Of a stretch of 64,000 nucleotides of DNA, positions 8,747 to 18,142 are shown in pieces. Both the position numbers and the translations under genes were made by a program. The first letter of the stretch is position 1; each line of letters begins with the position of its first letter. Where the stretch lies: NCBI GenBank assembly GCA_023435895.1, contig JAEZLH010000029.1, positions 62,001-126,000 of the forward strand. The letters are read 5' to 3'. Source of the stretch: Bacillota bacterium. GTDB lineage: Bacteria > Bacillota > Clostridia > Lachnospirales > Lachnospiraceae. The notes under the pieces were generated by a model. That model was not told the origin of the DNA. It searched no databases and saw only the letters and a list, made by a program, of their open reading frames with translations.

Positions 8747-10003
8747 TTACTGTTTTAAAATACCATCAATTGTATCCTGTGCTTTCTTTGCTGCATCTTC
8801 CGGTTTGCTTGTTCCGGTCAGAACTTCATTGAAAGCCAGTGAAATTGCGTCGGAGATGGAAGGCCAGCTCGGATGAGGTCCTCTTGCTCCTGCAAACTGT
8901 AATTCCTTGATGAAAATCTGCATCTGATCATCACCCTTATACTGAGTATCAGCTACGTCTTTTCTGGAGGCAATGTAACCAAAGCCGTCTATGTATGTTT
9001 TGATTTTATCCGGAGCGGTCATGAATTTTACAAATTCTAATGCTGCATCGGAGTTCTTATTGTTAATGATTGCAATATTCTCACCGCCAAGACCGGAGGA
9101 TTCTTTTGCATCTTTAGGAAGCATTGCTACATTCCATTTCAGATCTTTTGCCTGCTCACGCATGGTAGGAATCTGCCAGGTACCATTGATCATCATAGCA
9201 AGGTTGCCGGAGATGAACTGATTCATGGTATCACCCTGTGTCCAGTTAATTGCTTCTTTTGCCCAAGAACCGTCTTTAGCCATCTGGCTTGCAAAATTCA
9301 GAGCCTTGATGCCTGCTGCATTATTGATTTCATAGGAAGATGTTCCTGCCTGCCATACAAAGGTTAAGAAGTTGAAGGTTCCTTCTTCGTTCTGAAGGGA
9401 ACTGCATGCAAAACCGCTAACCTTATCGGTAGTTGTCTTCTTAGCAACTTCTCTAAGCTGATCCCAAGTTGTAGGAACTTCACAGCCAGCTGCCTTTAAC
9501 ATATCTTCGTTATAGAAAAGAGCTAAATCGTTAGAACCAAACGGGATTGCATATAATTTATCATCCAGTTTACAGGAATTAAGCGGTCCATCGAAATATT
9601 GACTGGTATCAATTTTACCAGTGATATCGGCAAAGATACCCATGGATGCATATGCTGCGGTATCCGGATTGTCGATAAATACGATGTCCGGCAAGGTCTC
9701 TGCTGCGGTACCAATTGATAATTGCTTCTTAAAGTCTGCAAATGGTACATACTTTGCTGTTACTTTTACATTAGCTTGGGATTTATTAAAGTCATCCACG
9801 ATTCCATTCAGAAGCTTCTGATGGCTCTCATTCTCCCAATAATACCAAATTGTTACGTCCTTTTTCTCTGCTGTTGAAGACCCTGGCTTTGTGGGTTCTC
9901 CGGTTGCGGGGTTGTCGGTCGGGGTATCTGACTTTTTGCATCCTGCCAACATACTGAAGGCCAGGACCAGTACTAATGCTACTGCTAATACTTTCTTTTT
10001 CAT
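8747..10003 (-). CDS. Sugar-binding lipoprotein of an ABC importer (family 1 SBP)
   Basis: A lipoprotein signal peptide (MKKKVLAVALVLVLAFSMLAGC) places the protein on the outer face of the membrane, with Cys about 22 as lipidation site. A Thr/Pro/Gly-rich linker follows, then a family-1 solute-binding domain beginning 'VTIWYYWENESHQK'. The typical 'LPDIVFIDNPDTAAYASMG' and 'YAIPFGSNDLALFYNEDML' segments are present. I chose ATG 10003 because GGGAGG is correctly spaced; an upstream in-frame ATG would spoil the signal peptide. It delivers an oligosaccharide to the two CUT1 permeases downstream. It is first in the transcript, after the YesN/YesM genes on the same strand. Confidence 0.93.
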   Translation of the reverse strand: MKKKVLAVALVLVLAFSMLAGCKKSDTPTDNPATGEPTKPGSSTAEKKDVTIWYYWENESHQKLLNGIVDDFNKSQANVKVTAKYVPFADFKKQLSIGTAAETLPDIVFIDNPDTAAYASMGIFADITGKIDTSQYFDGPLNSCKLDDKLYAIPFGSNDLALFYNEDMLKAAGCEVPTTWDQLREVAKKTTTDKVSGFACSSLQNEEGTFNFLTFVWQAGTSSYEINNAAGIKALNFASQMAKDGSWAKEAINWTQGDTMNQFISGNLAMMINGTWQIPTMREQAKDLKWNVAMLPKDAKESSGLGGENIAIINNKNSDAALEFVKFMTAPDKIKTYIDGFGYIASRKDVADTQYKGDDQMQIFIKELQFAGARGPHPSWPSISDAISLAFNEVLTGTSKPEDAAKKAQDTIDGILKQ

Positions 10004-10022
10004 GATTTTCCTCCCTTTTTCT

Positions 10023-10045
10023 TGCACAGCGCTCATCCCTGTGCA
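10023..10045 (-). promoter_or_regulatory. Inverted repeat in the leader of the binding-protein gene
   Basis: Seven-base arms TGCACAG/CTGTGCA separated by nine bases lie about 20 bases upstream of the start. It could be a leader hairpin or regulator half-sites; no published operator is recognised. Confidence 0.3.
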
Positions 10046-10134
10046 GATATTATCTTTTTAAGATGTTTTCATTATATATACCCTCTTATGGATAGAAAAC
10101 TCTAGAAAACTTAAAAAGGATGGTAAAACTAAGG

Positions 10135-11676
10135 TCAGTGATGAATCGTTCTATATTCGGTCGGAAGCTGTCCTGTACACTCCTTAAATACTTGACTAAA
10201 GTACTTCGAATCACTATACCCAACCTTTTCCGCTATTTCATAAAGCCTTAACTGCGTTCCGATTAGTAATTCCTTTGCCTTCATAATGCGGTAATTCTTC
10301 ATATAAGCACTAAAATTAATTCCTAACTCCTTATGAAACTGGGTTCCCAGATACTCCGGCGTTATCTTTAGCTTTGAGGCAATTTCGTCCAGGGTAATCC
10401 CCTGATTATAGAATTCATGTACCAGCCTCTTCGCCCTTTGCACGGTAAGGCTAAGCGTATTCTCTTCTTCATTCTCATTGGTCAGCAGGGATAACACTTC
10501 TTCCAAAGTATGCTTTAGTTCCCTACTATTCATGGCTGACATAATTCTCTTTAGCAGCTCTTGCTGCTCGATTTCCTTTTGAAGGGTGAAGCCGATTTCC
10601 TTAGCAACATTTATCATAGACCATAAGAATCTAACGTAGGATTCTTTAATCTCCTGTGGAGAATACAAATTACCATCCATAAAAGCTTCCACAAATTGAT
10701 CAATGACCCTGCCAAGCTTTTTTAAATCCATGGCACACATGGCTACCCTCATTTTATTTTCAATCTCAATTGGATAGGTCAATACCTTAGTCTGCACCTG
10801 AGTAATCTGGGGGTAGGATATAATTACATCATCCCCTAAGGTGATACACCAATCCATATGCTTAAGAAGCAGCTGCAGCCGCCCCTTCATTGATTCAATT
10901 CCCTGAAAGGAGCTCCATCCAAAGCAAGTATTGCAATGCTCCTTCTGGAACTGCTTAATCACCTGATTTTGAAACCACTGCTTAATCAGAGGTTCCTTCT
11001 GATAATGAAAAATCACCAGTAGAAGCATCCGGTTATGAGGCATATCCAGCAACCGAAATTCTCCAATGTTTTTCTCTTTTATGAGCCTCTTCATTTCCTT
11101 TGTAAACTTGACTCTGTATTTTTCATATTGTTCCCCGAGAAAAATAGGCATGATGATATAATCACTCTCTTTATGCAGCTGATAACTTTTCTCAAGTATA
11201 ATGTCAAGCTCCTCATCCACTACCCCACCGCTGAGCAAAATATTATAAAAGATGTTCTCAAGCTTCTGCAACGATTCATATTGAACCCCTTTGTTCTTTT
11301 TCTCCTGGGCAAGTTGAACCGTTATATTCTCCAGAGAAGTGGTCAAATCCCCTACGGATATGGGTTTCAGCAGATATTCACTGACACCAAGTTTAATTGC
11401 CTGCTGGGCATAGGAAAATTCTGAATATGCGCTAAGAACAATGGCTTTAAAGGGAATTCCTTTGTCTTTCAGACATTGTAGCATCTCAAGACCATCCATC
11501 TCTGCCATTTTGATGTCCGTTATGATTAAATCCGGTGCTTCCCTGACGATCAAATCAAGCCCTTCCACCCCATTCTCTGCCTCACCCACAATAATATACT
11601 GATCACTGATTTTATTGATTAAGTTTATAATACCCTCTCGTATTCTTATCTCATCCTCAATAATCACAATCTTCAT
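10135..11676 (-). CDS. YesN-type response regulator with AraC DNA-binding domain
   Basis: The receiver domain (about residues 1-120) has phospho-acceptor Asp54 in 'LIITDIKMAEMDG' and 'EYLLKPIS' with the conserved Lys. A long middle region of about 270 residues has helical character, and two AraC helix-turn-helices fill the C terminus ('LDEIASKLKITPEYLG' and 'LYEIAEKVGYSDSKYFSQVF'). I chose ATG 11676, preceded by AGGTGGGG; a GTG three codons earlier lies too close to that site. It is the partner of the YesM-type kinase 19 bases upstream. This architecture normally activates the adjacent CUT1 sugar operon in response to an extracellular oligosaccharide. Confidence 0.92.
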   Translation of the reverse strand: MKIVIIEDEIRIREGIINLINKISDQYIIVGEAENGVEGLDLIVREAPDLIITDIKMAEMDGLEMLQCLKDKGIPFKAIVLSAYSEFSYAQQAIKLGVSEYLLKPISVGDLTTSLENITVQLAQEKKNKGVQYESLQKLENIFYNILLSGGVVDEELDIILEKSYQLHKESDYIIMPIFLGEQYEKYRVKFTKEMKRLIKEKNIGEFRLLDMPHNRMLLLVIFHYQKEPLIKQWFQNQVIKQFQKEHCNTCFGWSSFQGIESMKGRLQLLLKHMDWCITLGDDVIISYPQITQVQTKVLTYPIEIENKMRVAMCAMDLKKLGRVIDQFVEAFMDGNLYSPQEIKESYVRFLWSMINVAKEIGFTLQKEIEQQELLKRIMSAMNSRELKHTLEEVLSLLTNENEEENTLSLTVQRAKRLVHEFYNQGITLDEIASKLKITPEYLGTQFHKELGINFSAYMKNYRIMKAKELLIGTQLRLYEIAEKVGYSDSKYFSQVFKECTGQLPTEYRTIHH

Positions 11677-11695
11677 ATTGCACACCCCACCTATC

Positions 11696-13501
11696 TTATA
11701 TTTTCGGAATATCGATATCGATGCTAGTCCCTTCTCCCAAAGTACTGCCGATTTCTACATTTGCCTGATTCCCATAATACATTTTTAATCTGTTAATTGC
11801 GTTCGTAATTCCAATATGACACTTCTCCTCTTTGTCATAAAGAATTCCGCAACGAATCTCTTCCAGCTTATCCTGTGGTATCCCCTTACCATTATCTCCA
11901 ATCCTGATATGTATTGTCTCTTCCCCAAGACTCATGCTGATTTCAAGAATATGCTTTCTCTTTACCCCCTCAAACCCATGAATAATGGCGTTTTCTACAA
12001 AGGGCTGAAGAAGTAGTTTATGGATATGATAATTCATCACCTCAGGGTCAATATTAAGGATGCATTCGAAGGTGTTCTTTAGCCTGGTCTGCTGTAAGAA
12101 AAGGTATTTCTTTAACCAATCCACTTCCTGCCTGATCTCCACAACTCCATTGCTCTTATCAACTCCATATCGCAGTATCTTCGCCAGCGAGTTAATAGCA
12201 TTACTGATTTCATACTCATCTTTATCAATCGCCATCCAATTAATAGTATCCAAGGTGTTATATAAAAAATGAGGGTTAATTTGTGCTTCCAGTGCTGAAA
12301 TTTCCGCATTTCTTTGCTTAATGCTAGCTTCTTTTTCCTTCTCAATGGAATCATTTAACTCTTCGAGCATTGAATTAAACTGATGGGCGATTGTTTCAAT
12401 TTCTACCGGCATATGCTCATCCGCCTCCACACGAACCGATAGTTCTCCACGTTCTGCTTTTTTCATTGCCTTCACAATTTTATTGATTGATCCACTTAAT
12501 TGTCCCGTTATAAAATAAATAATTACAATCAACATAATAACGGACGCCAAGAATATAATTATTGTCAATTGCTGCTGGTTTCTCATTTCGTTCACAACCA
12601 AGCTTTGATCGGAGACGTTCACAAAAGTCCATCCCAGTATATCATCATGAACGGTATATACCTTAAGGTTATTGGTATTCAGGTAATTGTTATCTTTGAT
12701 AAAACGGATATAATCCTCCTTCTGCTGTTTCACTGAGGCACTGTTATTAACTATTTTGATTCCGATTTTCTGTGTATCTTCAAAGGAGATAATGTTCCCA
12801 TTATCATCAACAATAATATGCAGGTTGTCCTTTTCGCTTCCCTCCTTGCCCATATTTTGACGATATATTTCATTTAACATACGTTCATCTATACTTAAAA
12901 TAACCACCGAGTTCTTTTTATTGATATTCCTATAATCAATCACTCTATGTGCAATATGAAACAAATAATATTGGTGAGCATCGAAGGTATCCGCATACTT
13001 AGTGGGCAGGATATAGGTGTCATTTGTTGAAGAAATCTGATTATAAAGCTGCGTCGGCGTACTGCTGTACTTGTCAATCCACACGATACTTTTGGTAGGT
13101 GTGGCAAGCTTATCATAAAACAGAACATTATCCTTCTTTGTTATGACGGTCACACTCTGTACATAAGGCTTAACATTGGCGACGGCGGTCAACTTTCTCC
13201 TTAACTGATTCTTACTGACTGCTACGTTTACCCCTTTATCAATCTTGTCCACCAAAGACACCACGTCGTCATCCGTATAGAGCTGGTAAAGCAAATCTTC
13301 ATAGGATGAAATTACGGTCGATACATTCCGCTTTGTTTGCTCCAAGCTGAAGGTCTTCATTTCATCCACATTCTGTTGCACCTTGATGGCAATATTGTAG
13401 TAGGATACGATATTTACCAAGGCAAGGGGAATAATTGATATTAAACAAAATGAAATTAGCAAAAGCTGCTTAAAGCTTCTCTTTTTATTACGTATCCTCA
13501 T
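11696..13501 (-). CDS. YesM-type sensor histidine kinase
   Basis: An N-terminal membrane segment (about residues 12-32) and a second near residue 310 bracket a large extracellular dCache-like sensor. HAMP follows, then the His_kinase domain with phospho-acceptor in 'QINPHFLYNTLDTINW' and an HATPase domain ('LLLQPFVENAIIHGFEG', 'GDNGKGIP'). I place the start at ATG 13501, five bases after the GGAGG in GATGGAGGTTATG; the frame stays open a further 99 bases upstream but those codons run into the AraC gene's end. It is the cognate kinase of the YesN regulator and senses the sugar outside the cell. Confidence 0.9.
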   Translation of the reverse strand: MRIRNKKRSFKQLLLISFCLISIIPLALVNIVSYYNIAIKVQQNVDEMKTFSLEQTKRNVSTVISSYEDLLYQLYTDDDVVSLVDKIDKGVNVAVSKNQLRRKLTAVANVKPYVQSVTVITKKDNVLFYDKLATPTKSIVWIDKYSSTPTQLYNQISSTNDTYILPTKYADTFDAHQYYLFHIAHRVIDYRNINKKNSVVILSIDERMLNEIYRQNMGKEGSEKDNLHIIVDDNGNIISFEDTQKIGIKIVNNSASVKQQKEDYIRFIKDNNYLNTNNLKVYTVHDDILGWTFVNVSDQSLVVNEMRNQQQLTIIIFLASVIMLIVIIYFITGQLSGSINKIVKAMKKAERGELSVRVEADEHMPVEIETIAHQFNSMLEELNDSIEKEKEASIKQRNAEISALEAQINPHFLYNTLDTINWMAIDKDEYEISNAINSLAKILRYGVDKSNGVVEIRQEVDWLKKYLFLQQTRLKNTFECILNIDPEVMNYHIHKLLLQPFVENAIIHGFEGVKRKHILEISMSLGEETIHIRIGDNGKGIPQDKLEEIRCGILYDKEEKCHIGITNAINRLKMYYGNQANVEIGSTLGEGTSIDIDIPKI

Positions 13502-13596
13502 CATAACCTCCATCTTCATTCCTCGTATGATACGGGAAACACTTAATATTAATTGAGAAAGGTTGGCAGTCATACACCCCACACAACACCCATCTA

Positions 13597-14466
13597 TCAA
13601 TTAATCATTTTTCTGGTAAAGGCTTTCTTATATTGGGAAGGTGTCATGGCTTCAAATTTTTTAAAGGTCTTCATAAAATATTTTTCATCATTAAAGCCGC
13701 AGGAAAAGGCTGCTTCCTTGATGGAGATGTCATAGTTCACAATCAGAGATTTTGCAATATCCACTCTGGTTTTATTAATGAACTGTATTAATGTTATATT
13801 AGTGATTTTTTTAAATAAGGCGGATAAATAGTCAGGATTATAGCCAAACTCCTCCGCAATCTCATTGACTGTCAGTGGTTTATAATAATTAGCCTTAATC
13901 CACTCCATAATTCTGGCTATGTTAGACGGTATTTTTTGCAGAATCCGATCTCTTATCTCAAAAAATTCTTGGGATATTTCCATAATCAACAGGCTAAGTG
14001 CATAATCAAGCATTTGCGCGGAATAAATTTGTTCCTGCTTTGATAAATCAAGGAGCTGGTTAAATAACAGTGGGGCACGTTGTGTCAGAGATATCTCACC
14101 ATATTCTGGCATCACATAACCTCTATTACATTCCGAAGTCAAACAGTCTTCTCCATACTCATTGATTTCTGCTTCTAGGAGGTTAATCTCACTTCTTATG
14201 GAGAAATGGCACCAAAGATAGGAGAGCTTCCCAATGGAAGATCGATGACCAAAATGTTCTTCTCCCGCAATTAAATATATGTACTGATTTGCTCCCACTT
14301 CATATTCTATTCCCGATTGTGTAATAAATAAAGTCCCTTCTTTTACAAGAATTAACACATGGGTATCGATGATTCTTCTGGGATGAACAAATTCATCCTT
14401 ACTCATTAAATTACCACATAGAGCATAGCTAACCGGTTCACCGGCATCTGCTACCAAATATCTCAT
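13597..14466 (-). CDS. AraC-family transcriptional regulator with cupin sensor domain
   Basis: The 289-residue protein has an N-terminal AraC-type cupin ('HVLILVKEGTLFITQSG') that would bind a sugar. Two C-terminal helix-turn-helices follow ('LTVNEIAEEFGYNPDYLSALF' region and 'IKEAAFSCGFNDEKYFMKTF'). It is divergent from the GH127 gene across about 130 bases and is the most likely direct regulator of that gene. It may also be first in the minus-strand transcript leading to the YesM/YesN genes. The locus thus combines a membrane sensor and a cytoplasmic sensor for related sugars. Confidence 0.92.
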   Translation of the reverse strand: MRYLVADAGEPVSYALCGNLMSKDEFVHPRRIIDTHVLILVKEGTLFITQSGIEYEVGANQYIYLIAGEEHFGHRSSIGKLSYLWCHFSIRSEINLLEAEINEYGEDCLTSECNRGYVMPEYGEISLTQRAPLLFNQLLDLSKQEQIYSAQMLDYALSLLIMEISQEFFEIRDRILQKIPSNIARIMEWIKANYYKPLTVNEIAEEFGYNPDYLSALFKKITNITLIQFINKTRVDIAKSLIVNYDISIKEAAFSCGFNDEKYFMKTFKKFEAMTPSQYKKAFTRKMIN

Positions 14467-14600
14467 CTAAGTTTTCACCACCTTTTCTATTCCTATGTCT
14501 GTTGAGAGATATATGTTTCATATCTTATATTATAATCATAATACAGTGCACTGCAATATATTTTTTTATCGATTTTGACCACTTATAAAGGAGGAACATT
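14467..14600. promoter_or_regulatory. Divergent promoter region of the AraC and GH127 genes
   Basis: This 134-base divergent region holds the promoters of both genes. A perfect 10-base palindrome CAGTGCACTG at 14544-14553 sits in its centre, next to TATTATAAT-like sequences. It is a candidate AraC-family site, but AraC sites are usually direct repeats, so this is tentative. Confidence 0.35.
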
Positions 14601-16553
14601 ATGAATACAGAACATTCGACCAAACCATTGCCTATTAAGCAGGTAACCATTAAGGATTCATTCTGGAATAACTATATGGAACTAGCAAGAACTAAGATTA
14701 TTCCCTATCAATGGGAGGCTCTAAACGACCGAGTCCCCGGAGCAGAACCAAGCCATTGTATTAACAACTTTCAGATTGCCGCAGGTCTTAAAGAAGGCAA
14801 GTTTGAAGGATTTGTATTTCAAGACAGCGATATTGCCAAGTGGATTGAAGCAGCTTCCTTTTCACTGATTTGGAGCCCCAACCCATCGCTGGAGCAAACC
14901 ATAGATGGAGCCATCGATCTGATTGTGAGCGCCCAACAAGAGGATGGATATCTTGATACCTATTACATTATTAACGGACTTGAGAATCGTTGGACGGATA
15001 TTATGAATAATCATGAGATGTATTGTGCCGGACATATGCTGGAGGCAGCAGTAGCCTATTACCGTGCTACTGGCAAAAGAAAACTGTTAGAGGCAATGAT
15101 TCGATTTGTTAATTATATTGATAGTGTATTTGGTACCGAGGAAGAGAAGAAAAAAGGTTACCCCGGACATGAGGTATTAGAAATGGCACTGATGAAGCTC
15201 TATGACATTACGCTGGATGAGAAGCATCTGAAGCTTGCCAAATACTTTATTGATCAAAGAGGGCAAAAACCTCTTTACTTTGAGACGGAACACAAGGAGC
15301 ATCATAATGATTTTCCCTGGAAAGACAGCTACTTCCAGTATCAATACTACCAGGCAGGTCTTCCGGTGAGAGAACAGGATAAGGCAGAGGGTCATGCAGT
15401 CCGTGCTGTCTATCTCTATTCCGGAATGGCGGATGTAGCTCGTGCAACAAAGGATGATAGTTTATATCAGGCTTGTTTAAGGTTATGGGATAACATGGTG
15501 AATCGCCAGATGTACATAACAGGGGCAATCGGCTCCTCCTCCTATGGCGAATCCTTTACCTATGATTATGACCTTCCCAATGACACCGTATATGGAGAAA
15601 CCTGTGCTTCCATCGGTCTGATGTTCTTTGCACATCGTATGCTGCAAATCGACCCTAAGGGAGAATATGCGGATGTTATGGAAAAGACACTCTACAATGG
15701 AATTATCAGCGGAACCACACTGGACGGAACCAGCTTCTTTTATGTGAATCCCCTCGAGGTTGTACCTGAAGCCTGTGAAAAGGATCAGTTAAGAAGACAT
15801 GTGAAGCCTGAACGCCAAAAATGGTTCGGTTGCTCCTGCTGCCCTCCCAACCTGGCACGTACCTTGACTTCACTGCCCGGTTATCTCTATACCCATAAGA
15901 AGGATGTTCTCTTTGTTAACCTCTATATAGGCAATGAAAGTGATTGCACCCTAAACGGAGTAACTACAAAACTTAAGATGACCACAGAATATCCCTGGAA
16001 GGGTGAAATTAAGCTAGAGATTACTCCCGAACAACCAACAAGCGGCACCATTGCCTTAAGAATACCGGGCTGGTGCAACTCTTATACGGTTTATAGAAAT
16101 GAGGAAGAAGTAACCGTAGACCAGCATAACTTTAAGGACGGATATCTATACCTTGAAGGAGAATGGGTAGCTGATGTTATTAAGCTAAATTTTGACATGG
16201 AGGTAGAGCTAATCTGTGCCAATCCTCAGGTACGCGAAAACATCGGAAAGGTTGCTGTTATGCGAGGTCCCATTGTATACTGTCTGGAAGAAGAAGACAA
16301 CGGTGAATTCCTGCAACAGATTCAGCTAGCTGATTCACCCGACTTCCAGGTTCAATATGAGAAGGATATGCTGGGTGGTATTGTAACAATTAAAGCAAAG
16401 GGACGAAAGCTGGATACTAGTGCCTGGAAGCAAAATTCTTTATATAGTTCTTATAAGCAGAATAGCTATATTGATAAAGAACTACTTTGGATTCCCTATT
16501 ATGCATGGGCAAACCGCAAGTGTGGGGAGATGTTGGTTTGGGTAAAGTATTAA
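14601..16553 (+). CDS. GH127 beta-L-arabinofuranosidase-type enzyme (DUF1680)
   Basis: The 650-residue protein has the length and motifs of GH127. Glu333 and Cys335 in 'YGETCAS', and the Cys cluster 411/413/414 in 'WFGCSCCPPNLART', correspond to the zinc ligands and nucleophilic Cys of Bifidobacterium HypBA1 (E338, C340, C417, C418). There is no signal peptide, so it works in the cytoplasm on imported oligosaccharides. GAGG precedes the ATG. Its position opposite the AraC regulator and the GH31/ABC operon suggests combined removal of L-arabinofuranose and xylose/glucose from plant cell-wall or hydroxyproline-linked glycans. Zinc-cysteine chemistry is known for the family; the exact substrate is inferred. 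Confidence 0.93.
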   Translation: MNTEHSTKPLPIKQVTIKDSFWNNYMELARTKIIPYQWEALNDRVPGAEPSHCINNFQIAAGLKEGKFEGFVFQDSDIAKWIEAASFSLIWSPNPSLEQTIDGAIDLIVSAQQEDGYLDTYYIINGLENRWTDIMNNHEMYCAGHMLEAAVAYYRATGKRKLLEAMIRFVNYIDSVFGTEEEKKKGYPGHEVLEMALMKLYDITLDEKHLKLAKYFIDQRGQKPLYFETEHKEHHNDFPWKDSYFQYQYYQAGLPVREQDKAEGHAVRAVYLYSGMADVARATKDDSLYQACLRLWDNMVNRQMYITGAIGSSSYGESFTYDYDLPNDTVYGETCASIGLMFFAHRMLQIDPKGEYADVMEKTLYNGIISGTTLDGTSFFYVNPLEVVPEACEKDQLRRHVKPERQKWFGCSCCPPNLARTLTSLPGYLYTHKKDVLFVNLYIGNESDCTLNGVTTKLKMTTEYPWKGEIKLEITPEQPTSGTIALRIPGWCNSYTVYRNEEEVTVDQHNFKDGYLYLEGEWVADVIKLNFDMEVELICANPQVRENIGKVAVMRGPIVYCLEEEDNGEFLQQIQLADSPDFQVQYEKDMLGGIVTIKAKGRKLDTSAWKQNSLYSSYKQNSYIDKELLWIPYYAWANRKCGEMLVWVKY

Positions 16554-16615
16554 GAAGTTATTGAAGTTCCTAATAGATCTGGTATAAACCATTGAGAAAT
16601 TCTTTTTAATAACGA

Positions 16616-16652
16616 ATAATAGTGACCGCCAATTTATGGGGGTCACTATTAT
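16616..16652. terminator. Bidirectional terminator between GH127 and the sigma-operon paralog
   Basis: Twelve-base perfect arms (ATAATAGTGACC / GGTCACTATTAT) with a 13-base loop lie between convergent genes, flanked by T-rich sequence on both sides. Confidence 0.8.
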
Positions 16653-16693
16653 AATTTTTGTATATATTTGCTTTTACTCTCCCAAAGAAAGAA

Positions 16694-18082
16694 CTATTCA
16701 CATATAAATTTATACTGCCTCTTCTTTTTACCAACAGAATACCCGTTGTCCATAAGCTTCGCGTCCGTATCACTATAGGGCAACATGAAAGGTTGGCGAT
16801 TGTGAACATAATTCACAAAAGAACCTATGACAAAAGGTTGCTCAGGAATAGAATAACTGTATAAAATATATCCTTGCTGGTTCTTAGTGCCAAAAGGAAA
16901 GTTATAAGCTCCATATATCTGCCAAGCTTGGTTTTCTCCGAAGAAACTGCGATAAGAAGTATTTTCACATTTTATCCTGGGAAATGGAGCTAAATAAGTT
17001 TTGTTCTTCTTTTCAAACATTAACCCACTACTGATTAGCTGAATCTCTTGTGCGTTTGAATCAGGAATTATCTGAAATCCATCCTGCCAGTGTGCATTTC
17101 CCTCTACCCAACGAAAATACTGTAAGACATAGATAACGTTTTCTTTTGTCCTTACAAAAACAACCTTAGGTTCCATTTTATCATTCCGAAAGCTAATTAT
17201 ACTATCCAGATTATCACTAATCTTTGGCACCTGAATATCCCTCACATTCTTCATTGCTTCAATATCCTGTTCACTTAGAACTTGCAACAAATCACTGGGA
17301 AATCCCTTTGTAACCAGCTCATCTCGAAGTTGTGTCATCTCTGGTTTCTTGTATTCCTGTGCACTCACCTTTAGGTGATTAGAGGCAATGCACCCTATGG
17401 CAATGATGAATAAGACAAATGAAATAAATATAACAGAAAAAAGATTACTGCTTACTTTAACTGGACTCACCTTAAAATAATAACCGCTATCGTCTAAATA
17501 TTCCCCTACGTTAAACAAAGAACGCAGAATAAGTATAAAGGATATTAAAAGTATTATTACTATGATTAAACCAACCATCATATGTACTAATGCAATAAAA
17601 TATAAAATACTCATCCACAAGCCAGCCGTAATAAGGGGATCACCTTGTGGCGTTCTGCCCGCACTATCAATCGACGTCTTTAGTGCTTTACGAAGCAATA
17701 ATAAAATAGCCATTTGCACTGCAAAACCCATTCCATAAAAGAAGAGCTTATTCCAATTAGTTAAAGGAGTCGCTTCTATAAATATAAATATTAAATGTTC
17801 AACCAATCGAAGTATTGATAAGAGCCAGCATAATTTAAACCATACATTCTCATCCCTCAAACTTCGAAAACCAAAATAGAGCAGTAAAACTCCAACGGTG
17901 GGTAAAATATATTGAAGGTACAGAAAATTTAACTGAAACATTGATATTGCTAATCCCCAGGTAATTAAACCAATCGGCTCACTCCAAGGATTCGTATTCA
18001 TAACCTCCTGCTCAGAAGGTATGATCTCACTTAATTGTTCCACCAAATTGTTCTCAAAGTCCTTATCATTATTATCATTCAA
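16694..18082 (-). CDS. Sigma-linked multispanning membrane protein, paralog 2
   Basis: The 462-residue protein starts at TTG 18082, directed by AGGAGGTGATC four bases upstream. A short acidic cytoplasmic head ('NNLVEQLSEIIPSEQEVMNTNPWSEP') is followed by about seven membrane segments up to residue 235, then a soluble C-terminal domain of about 220 residues starting 'SNHLKVSAQ'. It is a clear paralog of the next gene upstream: the heads ('VEQLSEIIP' against 'MEQLSDIIP', 'NPWS.PIG'), the 'KGFP.(D/E)(L/I)L' segment and the 'RWVEGNAHWQDG'/'KWINRSAYWQDA' motif are shared. It is third in an operon with an ECF sigma factor, so an anti-sigma or signal-sensing role is plausible. I recognise no named family. 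Confidence 0.8.
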   Translation of the reverse strand: MNDNNDKDFENNLVEQLSEIIPSEQEVMNTNPWSEPIGLITWGLAISMFQLNFLYLQYILPTVGVLLLYFGFRSLRDENVWFKLCWLLSILRLVEHLIFIFIEATPLTNWNKLFFYGMGFAVQMAILLLLRKALKTSIDSAGRTPQGDPLITAGLWMSILYFIALVHMMVGLIIVIILLISFILILRSLFNVGEYLDDSGYYFKVSPVKVSSNLFSVIFISFVLFIIAIGCIASNHLKVSAQEYKKPEMTQLRDELVTKGFPSDLLQVLSEQDIEAMKNVRDIQVPKISDNLDSIISFRNDKMEPKVVFVRTKENVIYVLQYFRWVEGNAHWQDGFQIIPDSNAQEIQLISSGLMFEKKNKTYLAPFPRIKCENTSYRSFFGENQAWQIYGAYNFPFGTKNQQGYILYSYSIPEQPFVIGSFVNYVHNRQPFMLPYSDTDAKLMDNGYSVGKKKRQYKFICE

Positions 18083-18142
18083 ACAAGATCACCTCCTAAT
18101 GCGGGGAATTTAAGCCAGGGTTACTTAAAAGGATGGTATCCT

